From Anaerobutyricum hallii (GTDB lineage: Bacteria > Bacillota > Clostridia > Lachnospirales > Lachnospiraceae): a DNA stretch of 64,000 nt. The stretch spans positions 3,195,001 through 3,259,000 of the forward strand of contig NZ_LT907978.1 of the NCBI RefSeq assembly GCF_900209925.1, in the 5' to 3' direction. The notes beneath the pieces are model-generated. The model was not told the origin of the DNA. It searched no databases and saw only the letters and a program-made list of their open reading frames with translations. The position numbers and the translations under genes were made by a program. This document shows positions 7,975 through 17,784 of the stretch, in pieces; the stretch's first letter is position 1; each line of letters begins with the position of its first letter.

Positions 7975-10410
7975 TTACAGTGTCACTTTTTCAAGATGCC
8001 ACATCTCTTTTGCGTACTCTTCAATCGTACGGTCAGAGGAGAACTTACCTGCGGATGCTGTCTGGAGCATTGCTGTTCTAGCCCAGTGCTGTTCATCGCG
8101 GTAAGCGGCGTCGATTCTGTTATGAGCTTCTTTGTAAGAATCGAAGTCTAACAGTGTGAAGTAAGTGTCTTTCTCAAGGAGTGCGTCGTAAAGTGCTCTG
8201 AACAGTTCTGGGTTCTCTGGTGAGTAGAATCCATTTACTAACTGTGTAAGTACCTGACGAACGTCCTGGTTGTTGTTGTATACATCTCTTGGATTGTAGT
8301 TTCCGTTTTTCTCATATTCCATTACCTGCTCTGCAGATAAACCGAAGATAAATGCGTTATCTTTACCAACTTCTTCTACAATCTCAACGTTAGCTCCATC
8401 CATTGTTCCTAATGTGAGAGCACCGTTTAACATGAACTTCATGTTACCTGTTCCTGATGCTTCTTTGGAAGCTGTGGAAATCTGTTCGCTGACATCGGCT
8501 GCTGCAAAGATAAGCTCCGCGTTAGATACGCGGTAATCTTCAATGAATACAACTTTGATCTTTCCGTTGATGGATGGATCGTTATTAATCTTGTCTGCTA
8601 CTGCATTAATCAACTTGATTGTAAGCTTTGCTGTGTAGTAACCAGCTGCTGCTTTTGCTCCAAAGATAAATGTTCTTGGAACAATATCCATATCCGGATG
8701 TGCTTTTAATTCGTTATAAAGATACATTACATGAAGAATGTTCATTAACTGACGTTTGTATTCATGTAATCTCTTAACCTGACAGTCAAAGATGGAACGT
8801 GGGTCTACATCTATTCCGTTATGTTCTTTGATGTACTTCGCAAGGCGTACTTTGTTCTGGTATTTGATGTTCATGAATTCCTGCTGGCACTTTTCATCAT
8901 CTACATATACTTTTAAATGTTTAAGATGATCTAAGTTAGTGATCCAGTCATCACCAATCTTATCTGTTACCCAGCTTGCCAGTAATGGGTTACCATGAAG
9001 AAGGAATCTTCTCTGTGTAATACCATTTGTCTTGTTGTTGAACTTCTCAGGCATCATCTCATAGAAATCTCTTAACTCACGTTTCTTAAGGATTTCTGTA
9101 TGAAGACGGGCAACACCGTTTACGGAATAACTTCCTGCGATTGCAAGATGAGCCATTCTTACCTGTCCATCATAGAGGATCGCCATCTTGCGGATCTTCT
9201 CCTGATCTCCAGGATATTTGTTCTGGATTTCAATTACGAAGCGGCGGTTAATCTCTTCTACGATCTGGTAAACTCGTGGAAGTAATCTTGAGAAAAGCTC
9301 AATAGGCCACTTTTCAAGAGCTTCTGCCATGATGGTATGGTTTGTATAAGCACAAGTCTTTCTTGTAACTTCCCATGCCTCATCCCACTCTAAACCTTCT
9401 TCGTCAACGAGAATTCTCATTAACTCTGCTACTGCTACAGTAGGATGTGTATCATTCAGCTGGAATGTTACTTTCTCGTGGAACTTACGGATATCGTCAT
9501 GTGTCTGTTTATACTTTGCAACTGCGCGCTGAACAGATGCAGAAATGAAGAAATACTGCTGTTTCAGACGAAGTTCTTTACCTGCCATATGATTATCGTT
9601 TGGATATAATACTTCACAGATTGTTCTTGCAAGATTCTCCTGCTCAACTGCTTTTTCGTACTCACCCTTATCGAAAGAATCTAAGTTAAAGTTATTGATT
9701 GCTTCTGCATCCCAGATACGAAGTGTGTTTACGATATGGTTGCCATAACCTACGATTGGCATATCATATGGTACGGCACGTACACTCTGATATCCCTTCT
9801 GAACGAACTTCTGTCTTCCATTATGCATCTCAACGTCTACATAACCGCCAAACTTAACTTCTACAGCATACTCATCTCTCTTGATTTCAAAAGGATTTCC
9901 GTATTTAAGCCAGTTATCCGGTACTTCTACCTGATAGCCGTTCTCAATCTTTTGTTTGAACATACCATAACGGTAACGGATTCCACATCCGTAAGCCGGG
10001 TATCCAAGTGTGGCAAGAGAGTCAAGGAAACAGGCTGCTAAACGTCCAAGACCACCATTACCAAGAGCTGCATCCGGCTCCTGATCTTCAATAAGGTTCA
10101 TGTCAAGTCCTAATTCCTCTAATGTTTCTCTTACTTCATCATAGCAAAGAAGGTTAATCATGTTGTTTCCAAGAGCTCTTCCCATAAGGAACTCCATGGA
10201 CATGTAATAAACCATTTTCTTGTCCTGCTTTTCGTATGCTTTGTGTGTCTCGATCCAGTTGTCAATAATGTCGTCTTTTACTGAGTAGGCAACAGCCTGG
10301 TAAATCTGCTGTGTTGTTGCCTCGTCAAGATTACGACGAAACAGCATACGGACATTGGACTCTAATTCTTTTTTGAACTTTTCTTTGTCGAAAGTATCCT
10401 TTTTAATCAA
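7975..10410 (-). CDS. glgP: Glycogen/maltodextrin phosphorylase
   Basis: Family GT35 phosphorylase of 811 residues, full length, releasing glucose-1-phosphate from alpha-1,4-glucans. It carries ALGNGGLGRLAACFLDSLAT, the glycogen-site region, CQVKRLHEYKRQLMNILH, and the pyridoxal-phosphate lysine motif EASGTGNMKFMLNGAL. The start is a TTG at 10410, well placed after AGGAGG. It stands alone between ileS and the pdu locus, with a palindromic terminator after it and a repeat copy in front. Glycogen versus maltodextrin preference cannot be told. Confidence 0.96.
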   Translation of the reverse strand: MIKKDTFDKEKFKKELESNVRMLFRRNLDEATTQQIYQAVAYSVKDDIIDNWIETHKAYEKQDKKMVYYMSMEFLMGRALGNNMINLLCYDEVRETLEELGLDMNLIEDQEPDAALGNGGLGRLAACFLDSLATLGYPAYGCGIRYRYGMFKQKIENGYQVEVPDNWLKYGNPFEIKRDEYAVEVKFGGYVDVEMHNGRQKFVQKGYQSVRAVPYDMPIVGYGNHIVNTLRIWDAEAINNFNLDSFDKGEYEKAVEQENLARTICEVLYPNDNHMAGKELRLKQQYFFISASVQRAVAKYKQTHDDIRKFHEKVTFQLNDTHPTVAVAELMRILVDEEGLEWDEAWEVTRKTCAYTNHTIMAEALEKWPIELFSRLLPRVYQIVEEINRRFVIEIQNKYPGDQEKIRKMAILYDGQVRMAHLAIAGSYSVNGVARLHTEILKKRELRDFYEMMPEKFNNKTNGITQRRFLLHGNPLLASWVTDKIGDDWITNLDHLKHLKVYVDDEKCQQEFMNIKYQNKVRLAKYIKEHNGIDVDPRSIFDCQVKRLHEYKRQLMNILHVMYLYNELKAHPDMDIVPRTFIFGAKAAAGYYTAKLTIKLINAVADKINNDPSINGKIKVVFIEDYRVSNAELIFAAADVSEQISTASKEASGTGNMKFMLNGALTLGTMDGANVEIVEEVGKDNAFIFGLSAEQVMEYEKNGNYNPRDVYNNNQDVRQVLTQLVNGFYSPENPELFRALYDALLEKDTYFTLLDFDSYKEAHNRIDAAYRDEQHWARTAMLQTASAGKFSSDRTIEEYAKEMWHLEKVTL

Positions 10411-10440
10411 TGAACTGATCCTCCTAAATTATCTCGTGCA

Positions 10441-10588
10441 ATCCCGGAATCTTTTTCGTGCCTGCTTTCGTGAGAAGATTTTTATCAGTCAGCCTCAGAT
10501 TTTGAGACATACACAGTACATACGCCGCAAAATCTGAGTGCCGCTGGTCAAAAACCGATTGCTAAAAACAAGTGTTTAAAAGGTTTTA
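10441..10588. repeat. Diverged long copy of the GTACTC hairpin repeat, between ileS and glgP
   Basis: This stretch reads CGGAATCTTTTTCGTGCCTG then GTGAGAAGATTTTTATCAG, and its inner part contains AGTACATACGCCGC and AAACAAGTG. It aligns over its whole length with the long repeat at 45671-45831. It fills the gap between the ileS stop and glgP. Unlike the other copies it lies antisense to the downstream gene. Confidence 0.6.
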
Positions 10589-10591
10589 AGA

Positions 10592-13500
10592 TTACATTTT
10601 TTTCTCGACACCTAATCTTACTTTTTCTCCATTAATATCCCATTCCTTGGAATATCCACCTTCTGCGTCTACACGCATATCGTCTGCCAATACATCATTC
10701 TTAATCTCATCAGCGTATTTGGTCATGATTTCTTTAATCTTATCATTTCCATCTTCGTATACAGTAATGTGGTCTGTCACTTCAAAGCCGGCTTCTTTTC
10801 TCATTGTCTGTACTTTACTGATGATTTCTCTTACAAATCCCTCTTCCAAAAGTGCCGGTGTCAGATTCGTGTCGAGTACTACGGTAACTCCATGATCTGT
10901 CTGTGAAACATATCCTTCTTTCTGTGACATATCAATTAATAATTCTTCCGGCAATAACTTGATTTTATCATCGTTTAACTCTATTGTCAAAAAGCCATTT
11001 GCGTCTAATTCTTTTTTAGCCGCACTTCCGTTAAGGTTTGCTAAAATATTACGGATTTTTCCTAAATCTTTACCGTATTTTGGTCCAAGAATACGCATCT
11101 GTGGCTTAAATGTATAATCGGTAAGATCAGATACATCTTCTTTAAAGATAACATCTTTTACATTAAGCTCACCTTCGATAATCTGCTTGTAGTAGTCTGT
11201 TAAGGCGGCTTCGCCATTTACAAACATCTGTCCGATTGGCTGACGATTCTTAATTCCTGAAGCATTACGTGCTGCACGTCCAAGAACAACAATATCAAGA
11301 ACCTCACCCATATCTCTCTCAAGTTTTTCGTCGATCATCGCTTCATCTACAGCAGGGAAGTCACATAAATGAATACTTTCCGGTGCATCTGGATTTACGC
11401 TCTTTACGAGGTTCTGGTAAATATCTTCTGTCATAAACGGAATCATTGGTGCAGATGCTTTAATAAACGTAACAAGTGCTGTATACAGAGTCATGTAAGC
11501 ATTGATCTTATCCTGCTCCATTCCTTTTGCCCAGAAACGCTGACGGGAACGACGTACATACCAGTTACTCATGTCATCAACAAATGCCTGTAATGCCTTT
11601 GTTGTTTCTGGAATCTTGTAGTTTGCAAGACACTCATCCACTGTTTTTACGCAGGAATTCAGTCTTGATAATAACCATTTATCCATAACAGACAACTTAT
11701 CATACTCTAAGCTGTACTTTGTAGGGTCAAATTCATCGATATTGGCATAAAGTACATAGAATGCATACGTATTCCATAAAGTACCCATGAATTTACGCTG
11801 TCCCTCTGTTACCGCATCTGCGTGGAAACGGTTTGGCAGCCAAGGTGCACTGTTTGAGTAGAAGTACCAGCGGATTGCATCTGCTCCATGCTGCTCTAAT
11901 GCATCAAACGGATCTACGGCATTTCCTTTACTCTTACTCATCTTCTGTCCATTTTCATCCTGTACGTGACCAAGAACGATTACATTCTTATATGGAGCCT
12001 TGTTAAATAACAGTGTGGACTCTGCAAGTAAGGAATAGAACCATCCTCTTGTCTGATCTACTGCCTCAGAAATGAACTGTGCAGGGAACTGCTGCTCAAA
12101 AAGTTCTTTATTTTCAAATGGATAATGGTGCTGTGCAAAAGGCATTGCTCCTGAATCAAACCAGCAGTCAATAACTTCTGGTACTCTCTTCATTGGCTTG
12201 CCACAATCAGGACAAGTCAGAGTGATCGCATCAATATATGGTCTGTGAAGCTCTACTGTACGTGCTTCTGGATTTCCGCTCTTTTCTTCTAATTCCTGAC
12301 GGCTTCCGATACACTCCATCTTTCCACAGCCTTCACACTGCCATACGTTTAATGGTGTTCCCCAGTAACGGTTACGGGAAATACCCCAATCCTGAATATT
12401 ATTTAACCAGTCACCAAATCTACCTTCACCAATGCTCTTTGGAATCCAGTTGATTGTATTATTATTACGGATCAGGTCATCTTTTACTGCTGTCATCTTG
12501 ATGAACCAGGATTCTCTTGCGTAGTAGATCAGTGGTGTATCACATCTCCAGCAGAAAGGATAATCATGCTCGAATTTAGGCGCATCAAAAAGAAGACCTT
12601 CTTTATCTAAGTCAACAAGAACCTTCGGATCAGCATCTTTTACAAATAATCCGGCATAAGGTGTATCTTCTGTCATATTACCTTTTCCGTCTACAAACTG
12701 AACAAATGGAAGGTCGTACTTTCTTCCAACCTGTGCATCGTCCTCACCAAATGCAGGAGCGATGTGTACGATACCTGTACCGTCTGACATAGTTACATAA
12801 TCTGCACATGTTACAAAATGTGCTTTCTTATGCTGTTTTTCCGCAGCCTTTGCAGCCCCTTCAAATAATGGCTTATATTCTTTATATTCAAGGTCCGTAC
12901 CCTTATATGTTTCAAGAACCTCATAAGCTGGTGTTTCCTCTGTTCCAAGTCCACCAAGAACCTTATCTAGTAATTCTTTTGCCATGTAATAAACATAACC
13001 GTCTGCAGCCTTTACTTTACAGTAAGTCTCTTCAGGGTTTACACAAAGAGCTACGTTACTTGGAAGTGTCCAAGGTGTTGTTGTCCATGCAAGGAAATAG
13101 GCATCCTCACCAACAACTTTAAAACGAACAACTGCGGAACGTTCCTTTACAGCCTTATATCCCTGTGCTACTTCGTGAGAAGATAAAGGTGTTCCACAAC
13201 GAGGGCAGTAAGGTACGATCTTAAATCCTTTATAAAGAAGGCCCTTATCCCAGATTGTCTTTAAAGCCCACCACTCAGACTCAATAAAGTCATCGTTGTA
13301 TGTTACGTATGGATTATCCATATCAGCCCAGAAACCAACTGTCTTTGAGAAATCTTCCCACATTCCTTTGTATTTCCAGACAGATTCCTTACACTGGCGG
13401 ATAAATGGGTCTAAACCATACTCTTCGATCTGTTCCTTTCCGTCAAGACCAAGAAGCTTCTCTACTTCAAGCTCTACAGGAAGTCCATGGGTATCCCATC

Positions 13501-13750
13501 CGGCCTTTCTTGGAACCATATATCCCTTCATTGTACGGTAACGAGGAATCATATCCTTAATAACACGAGTTAAAACATGTCCGATATGAGGCTTACCATT
13601 CGCTGTTGGCGGTCCGTCATAGAAAGTGTAAACAGGGTCACCTTCTCTTGTTTCGATACTTTTCTTAAAAATATCATGATCTTTCCAAAACTGTGCAGTT
13701 TCTTTTTCTCTCTCTACAAAATTGAGATTCGTGGATACTTTTTTGTACAC
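10592..13750 (-). CDS. ileS: Isoleucyl-tRNA synthetase
   Basis: Class I synthetase of 1052 residues that charges tRNA-Ile. Signatures: DGPPTANGKPHIGHV (HIGH), PRKAGWDTHGLPVELEVEK, the CP1 editing domain with AWTTTPWTLPSN and TGIVHIAPAFGEDD, the zinc-type cysteines in CPDCGKPM and WQCEGCG, and KMSKSKGNAVDPFD. It starts at a GTG (13750) after AAGGAGG. The size and editing-domain type resemble the mupirocin-tolerant (IleS2-like, eukaryote-like) group, but I cannot confirm that without alignment. It is preceded by an isoleucine T-box leader. Confidence 0.97.
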   Translation of the reverse strand: MYKKVSTNLNFVEREKETAQFWKDHDIFKKSIETREGDPVYTFYDGPPTANGKPHIGHVLTRVIKDMIPRYRTMKGYMVPRKAGWDTHGLPVELEVEKLLGLDGKEQIEEYGLDPFIRQCKESVWKYKGMWEDFSKTVGFWADMDNPYVTYNDDFIESEWWALKTIWDKGLLYKGFKIVPYCPRCGTPLSSHEVAQGYKAVKERSAVVRFKVVGEDAYFLAWTTTPWTLPSNVALCVNPEETYCKVKAADGYVYYMAKELLDKVLGGLGTEETPAYEVLETYKGTDLEYKEYKPLFEGAAKAAEKQHKKAHFVTCADYVTMSDGTGIVHIAPAFGEDDAQVGRKYDLPFVQFVDGKGNMTEDTPYAGLFVKDADPKVLVDLDKEGLLFDAPKFEHDYPFCWRCDTPLIYYARESWFIKMTAVKDDLIRNNNTINWIPKSIGEGRFGDWLNNIQDWGISRNRYWGTPLNVWQCEGCGKMECIGSRQELEEKSGNPEARTVELHRPYIDAITLTCPDCGKPMKRVPEVIDCWFDSGAMPFAQHHYPFENKELFEQQFPAQFISEAVDQTRGWFYSLLAESTLLFNKAPYKNVIVLGHVQDENGQKMSKSKGNAVDPFDALEQHGADAIRWYFYSNSAPWLPNRFHADAVTEGQRKFMGTLWNTYAFYVLYANIDEFDPTKYSLEYDKLSVMDKWLLSRLNSCVKTVDECLANYKIPETTKALQAFVDDMSNWYVRRSRQRFWAKGMEQDKINAYMTLYTALVTFIKASAPMIPFMTEDIYQNLVKSVNPDAPESIHLCDFPAVDEAMIDEKLERDMGEVLDIVVLGRAARNASGIKNRQPIGQMFVNGEAALTDYYKQIIEGELNVKDVIFKEDVSDLTDYTFKPQMRILGPKYGKDLGKIRNILANLNGSAAKKELDANGFLTIELNDDKIKLLPEELLIDMSQKEGYVSQTDHGVTVVLDTNLTPALLEEGFVREIISKVQTMRKEAGFEVTDHITVYEDGNDKIKEIMTKYADEIKNDVLADDMRVDAEGGYSKEWDINGEKVRLGVEKKM

Positions 13751-13859
13751 GACGTTTCCTCCTTAATCTAATGTCTTCAACTTAAATTTAAACATTTTTA
13801 TAGAATTAAATAAATTTTTATTATTATGCCCGATGTGCAGACCAAACTTTCTGGCAAAA

Positions 13860-14095
13860 GAAAAAGCTTCCATCCCCAGTAAAAGGATGAAAGCCTGAAC
13901 TATCATTATACCACCTGTACATACTGACATATGCTTCTCTGTTAACGGTGAGATTCCGTCACTGCTTACTGTAACTCTTCAGCAGTGCAACTCAGGAGTG
14001 ATATTCAGATATTCTCTACTGACAACGGGTTCCCACTATCTCCGTCTCACTGAAGCGTTCAAAAATTCTTACTGTCTCCATCAACGTTTTTATCA
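13860..14095 (-). ncRNA. T-box leader (tRNA-Ile) controlling ileS
   Basis: The leader contains the T-box core AGGTGGTATAATG followed by a terminator with arms GGCTTTCATCC / GGATGGAAGC and a TTTTTCTTTT tail (13850s-13900). In the Stem I specifier loop the sequence GAATATCACTCCTGAG places the codon ATC (14000-14002), an Ile codon, in the specifier position. Uncharged tRNA-Ile should stabilise the antiterminator and allow ileS transcription. Confidence 0.9.
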
Positions 14096-14101
14096 CAGAT
14101 A

Positions 14102-14130
14102 ATCATATACTAGGCAGAATAAATTGTCAA
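14102..14130 (-). promoter_or_regulatory. ileS leader promoter
   Basis: TTGACA (14125-14130), a 17-bp spacer and TATGAT (14102-14107) on the minus strand form a near-consensus sigma-A promoter. It starts the T-box leader a few bases downstream. Confidence 0.8.
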
Positions 14131-14193
14131 CAAATTTTCTTTCATTTTACATTATATTATGCTACAATACTCCTTAATTAGAAAGGAGTTCCT

Positions 14194-14628
14194 ATGTTTA
14201 AAAAACTGATTGTATCTTTTCTTTGTTCGATTGTTGTTGCATGCACCGTCTTTGGCGGATTTTGCCTGCTTTATTTTGCCATTCCAAGCCAGAAGGCAAA
14301 GGCGTCTATTTCCCTGCCTTCTACCGTAGAAGATAGCGAGAATGCAGCGGAATCTACTACAGAAGATACTGATTCCGAGAATAAGAATGTTTATGTGGCT
14401 GATGTATACCAGTCTCTCACTCTTCGTTCCGAAGCCAGTGCAGACTCTGATGCAATTACTGATCTTGAACCGATGACACATCTTGAAGTTCTTGAATTTA
14501 CTGCCGGCACAAATTATGCATATGTTGAAGTCTTAAGCGGAGAAAAAAAGAGCTACAAAGGCTATGTAAACAGCGATTATATTACTAAATTAGGAGAACC
14601 AACCGTTCGTATTGGAACAGAGGAGTAA
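14194..14628 (+). CDS. Membrane-anchored bacterial SH3-domain protein
   Basis: A 144-residue protein with an N-terminal hydrophobic segment (residues 5-30, LIVSFLCSIVVACTVFGGF), an acidic Ser/Glu/Thr linker, and a C-terminal SH3b domain (NVYVADVYQSLTLRSEASAD ... GYVNSDYITKLG). SH3b domains bind peptidoglycan or other cell-wall ligands, so it is likely tethered to the outer face of the membrane. The ATG has AGAAAGGAG upstream. It ends 5 bp before pncB and is probably cotranscribed with it, though no functional link is evident. Confidence 0.75.
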   Translation: MFKKLIVSFLCSIVVACTVFGGFCLLYFAIPSQKAKASISLPSTVEDSENAAESTTEDTDSENKNVYVADVYQSLTLRSEASADSDAITDLEPMTHLEVLEFTAGTNYAYVEVLSGEKKSYKGYVNSDYITKLGEPTVRIGTEE

Positions 14629-14633
14629 GAATT

Positions 14634-16079
14634 ATGTTTTCTAACAATTTAACTATGATGACCGACCTGTATGAGCTCACTATGATGCAGGGATATTTTT
14701 TTGAAGGCAACAATGATACCGTTGTCTTTGATGTTTTTTATCGTAAAAATCCATCCGGCAGTGCCTATGCCATTGCCTGTGGACTCGATCAGGTAATTGA
14801 TTATATAAAGAATCTGTCATTTTCTTATGAAGATATTGATTATTTAAGAGGACTCGGCATTTTTAAAGAAGATTTTCTTTCCTATCTTGCCGGTTTTCAT
14901 TTTAGCGGAGATATTTACGCAATCCCTGAAGGAAGCGTTGTATTTCCTAAAGAACCACTTGTCAAAGTTATCGCTCCTATCATGGAAGCACAGCTTGTCG
15001 AAACAGCGATTTTAAATATTATCAACCACCAGAGTCTCATCGCAACAAAGGCTTCTCGTGTTGACTATGCTGCTGGCGGTGGTGTCATGGAATTTGGTCT
15101 TCGTCGTGCACAGGGACCAGATGCCGGAACACTCGGTGCAAGAGCTGCCGTTATCGGCGGATGTACCGGAACTTCCAACGTACTCGCCGGAGAACTTTAC
15201 GGCATTCCTGTACAGGGAACACATGCCCACAGCTGGATTATGAGCTTTCCGGATGAGCTTACTGCCTTCCGCACTTACGCAAAGATGTATCCGGATGCCT
15301 GCATCCTTTTAGTAGATACTTACGACACCTTAAAGTCTGGTGTTCCACATGCAATCGAAGTATTTAAAGAGATGCGTGATGCAGGAATCACATCCAAACT
15401 CATGGGAATCCGTTTAGACAGCGGCGATATCGCCTATCTGTCCAAAAAGGCCCGCAAAATGTTAGATGATGCAGGATTTACAAATGCGATCATTTCCGCT
15501 TCCAGCGACCTTGACGAATACCTGATCAACAGTTTAAAAACACAGGGCTGTACGGTAACTTCATGGGGTGTCGGTACCAACCTTATCACTTCATCAGATA
15601 ACCCGGCCTTTGGTGGTGTATACAAACTTGCCGCTATTAAAAAGCCTGGTGACAAAGAATTTACCGCCAAGATCAAGATTTCCGAAAATCCGGAAAAGAT
15701 CACAAACCCAGGCAACAAAACAATCTATCGTATTTATGATAAAGAAAGCAGTAAGATTAAGGCTGACTTAATCTGCCTCGTCGGTGAAACATTTGACCCT
15801 TCAGAAGATTTGAAGATTTTTGATCCGATCTCCACCTGGAAAAAGTCCATTCTTCCAGCCGGCAGCTATCAGATCCGCGAAATGCTCGTTCCAATATTCT
15901 TAAACGGACAGTGCGTCTACTCCTCTCCTACTGTTATGGACATCAAAGCATACTGCCAGCAGGAACTGAATACACTGTGGGATGAGAACAGAAGACTGAT
16001 GAACCCTCAGACCGTATATGTGGACCTTTCACAGAAACTGTTTGATCTGAAACACAAGTTATTAGGAGACGAAAAATAA
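14634..16079 (+). CDS. pncB: Nicotinate phosphoribosyltransferase
   Basis: 481 residues, the full length of the Firmicutes NAPRTase. It joins nicotinate and PRPP to make nicotinate mononucleotide in the Preiss-Handler salvage route. Motifs: NLTMMTDLYELTMMQGYF at the N-terminus, EFGLRRAQGPDAG, GTSNVLAGELYGIPVQGTHAHSW, RLDSGDIAYLSKK and SWGVGTNL. It faces the nadABC-niaR operon across the acetyltransferase island, so de novo and salvage NAD routes lie within 5 kb. A NiaR site was not found in front of it. Confidence 0.96.
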   Translation: MFSNNLTMMTDLYELTMMQGYFFEGNNDTVVFDVFYRKNPSGSAYAIACGLDQVIDYIKNLSFSYEDIDYLRGLGIFKEDFLSYLAGFHFSGDIYAIPEGSVVFPKEPLVKVIAPIMEAQLVETAILNIINHQSLIATKASRVDYAAGGGVMEFGLRRAQGPDAGTLGARAAVIGGCTGTSNVLAGELYGIPVQGTHAHSWIMSFPDELTAFRTYAKMYPDACILLVDTYDTLKSGVPHAIEVFKEMRDAGITSKLMGIRLDSGDIAYLSKKARKMLDDAGFTNAIISASSDLDEYLINSLKTQGCTVTSWGVGTNLITSSDNPAFGGVYKLAAIKKPGDKEFTAKIKISENPEKITNPGNKTIYRIYDKESSKIKADLICLVGETFDPSEDLKIFDPISTWKKSILPAGSYQIREMLVPIFLNGQCVYSSPTVMDIKAYCQQELNTLWDENRRLMNPQTVYVDLSQKLFDLKHKLLGDEK

Positions 16080-16102
16080 ATACTAATTTGTAGATTTCGT
16101 AT

Positions 16103-16225
16103 AGACGAAAAAAGAAACCATACCCTATCCCATCTGCTCTATAGTCGCTGTGTTTAAAATGCTCGTCCGCATCTTAAACACGCTCCCAAGCCGCATCTGG
16201 GATAGGGTATGGTTTCTTTTTTCTG
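16103..16225. repeat. 123-bp palindromic repeat/terminator, left flank of the acetyltransferase gene
   Basis: A nearly perfect long hairpin 23 bp after pncB. The outer arms AAAAAAGAAACCATACCC / GGGTATGGTTTCTTTTTT carry T-tracts in both directions, so it can end transcription both ways. Inside is a second hairpin (GTGTTTAAAATGC / GCATCTTAAACAC). Ends are AGACGAA on the left and TTCTG on the right. It is an inverted copy of 17658-17781. The 390-bp gap up to the acetyltransferase also holds a decayed repeat tail (16226-16330) and an AT-rich promoter region. Confidence 0.85.
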
Positions 16226-16473
16226 ACTATTCTAAATCCACAGTTGGTGAGAATGGGGATTCTCCAGAAGTGAGTATATTTTTGCTGAATTGTATACATT
16301 CTTCTAAAGAAAAATTTATAGAATATTTAAAATATAGGGAAAGGGTTCCTGCTATATAATTAATAGTCAAAAAAGAAAAAACATTGTATAATAAATATAT
16401 CTTAAGAGTAAGTATTGTATAACATTTTTTAGTTTATCAACCAGAAAATATAACACATGGAGGAGGGTTACAT

Positions 16474-17115
16474 ATGACGGGCTGCAAAAAAATTGATATG
16501 GATACCTGGGCACGCAGGGAACATTACGAATACTATACTAAACAATTAAAAGTTGAATACAATATTACCGCTAATGTTGATGTGAAAAATGTATTGGATT
16601 TTTGTCATTCAAAAGGTTACAAATTTTACCCTGCTATGATTTATCTTGTTACTAAGACATTAAACCGCATCGAGAATTTTAAAATGTTTAAAGATAAATA
16701 TGGATACCTTTGTGCCTGGGACAAAATCATTCCGAATTATACCATTTTTCATAATGATGACCATACTTTTTCTGATTGCTGGACAGATTTTTCCGAAGAT
16801 TTTGATACATTTTATCCAAATATTCTAAAAGATATGGCTACTGCCGCAACGAAAAAAGGGATTAAAGCAAAAGAAGGACAACCTGCTAATTTTTACTGTA
16901 TATCCTGCACGCCATGGACAACATTTACCGGTTATGGCAGCAGAGTCTCTAATGGCGAACCTTCTTTTTTCCCAATTGTATTGATGGGAAAGTATACGCA
17001 GCATGGCGGAAAGGTGTTGATGCCTGTTAATATCACAATTGCTCACGCGGTAGCAGATGGTTATCATGTAGGATTATTCTTTCAATATCTTCAGGAAGAA
17101 ATTAATAACTACTAA
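16474..17115 (+). CDS. Chloramphenicol acetyltransferase-family (CAT type A-like) acyltransferase
   Basis: 213 residues, the size of trimeric CAT enzymes that move acetyl from acetyl-CoA to a hydroxyl. The catalytic motif reads NITIAHAVADGYHVGLFF: the catalytic His is kept, but the usual HHAVCDG is AHAVADG. Other family marks are WARREHYEYYTK at the N-terminus, YPAMIYLVTK and CTPWTTFTGYG. A strong AGGAGG precedes the ATG. The substrate need not be chloramphenicol; many gut CAT-like proteins are untested. It sits alone between inverted palindromic repeats (16103-16225 and 17658-17781), which suggests acquisition or mobility as a unit. Confidence 0.85.
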   Translation: MTGCKKIDMDTWARREHYEYYTKQLKVEYNITANVDVKNVLDFCHSKGYKFYPAMIYLVTKTLNRIENFKMFKDKYGYLCAWDKIIPNYTIFHNDDHTFSDCWTDFSEDFDTFYPNILKDMATAATKKGIKAKEGQPANFYCISCTPWTTFTGYGSRVSNGEPSFFPIVLMGKYTQHGGKVLMPVNITIAHAVADGYHVGLFFQYLQEEINNY

Positions 17116-17178
17116 TTTGCTGGGGACACAGACGCCGCTTTAGTAGAAGATATTGAGCTGAATTGTAGTATGTCTTCT

Positions 17179-17350
17179 AAAGAAAAAAGAATGGTTATAA
17201 GTTTGATTTTGTTCCGTTGCGCTAAGCATTCCATTCTGCCCAGAAAAACAGGAACTTGGGAAAAACGAATCCCAAGTTCCTGTTTTTCTGGGCAGAATTC
17301 CATAGCGCAAAGTCACAAAATGCAATACTTATAACCATTCTTTTTTCTTT
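17179..17350. repeat. 172-bp long palindrome with a 29-bp perfect inner stem
   Basis: The arms AAAGAAAAAAGAATGGTTAT and their complement enclose an inner 29-bp perfect inverted repeat around ATTCTGCCCAGAAAAACAGG with loop AAAACGAA. The left half also carries GTTCCGTTGCGCTAAGC. A diverged copy in the opposite orientation lies at 59251-59413. It follows the acetyltransferase stop by about 60 bp and could act as its terminator. The rest of the 17116-17784 gap holds decayed repeat fragments (GCTGAATTGTA, GGGGATTCTCCAGAAG) and the repeat at 17658. Confidence 0.8.
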
Positions 17351-17657
17351 ACCATAGTTTCCTTACAATTCAGCATAAAAGTTTATTTCAGCGACTGACT
17401 GTTTTTGATAACAAAGAACAAATTAGTGATTTCTGTTGGAAAGAGAAGGGGATTCTCCAGAAGATTATGAGAGTTAACCAGAGAAAAATTCTCCATAAGG
17501 TAGGAGTAGGTAAATTAACTAAGTTGTAGGATGAGATTAGACAGCCGCTATAATAGAACTTCTTGCTGAATTGCAAGGAAACTACAACCAGTAATCTTCA
17601 GATTTCTCTCCCATCTCTCCAAAGACTATTGCATTCATTCCATGTGAAGCCAAAACA

Positions 17658-17781
17658 CAGAAAAAAGAAATAATACTCTATCCCAGATGCGGCTTGGGAG
17701 CGTGTTTAAGATGCGGATGAGCATCTTAAACACAGCGACTACAGAGCAGATGGGATATGGTATTATTTCTTTTTTCGTCTG
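17658..17781. repeat. 124-bp palindromic repeat/terminator, right flank of the acetyltransferase gene
   Basis: The reverse complement of this element matches 16103-16225 almost base for base, including GGGAGCGTGTTTAAGATGC and the junction AGCGACTACAGAGCAG. Ends are CAGAAAAAAG and CTTTTTTCGTCTG. It directly follows the niaR stop (minus strand), so it can terminate niaR as well as transcription from the left. Confidence 0.85.
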
Positions 17782-17784
17782 TTT

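Noticed and set aside
16150-16359. 69-codon plus-strand ORF with peptide MFKMLVRILNTLPSRIWDRV and on
   Set aside because: It begins inside the palindromic repeat and runs into the decayed tail; no ribosome binding site. Reported as repeat structure instead of a gene.
16474-17115. Calling this a proven chloramphenicol resistance gene
   Set aside because: The catalytic motif deviates from HHAVCDG and many CAT-like proteins have other substrates; only family membership is supported.
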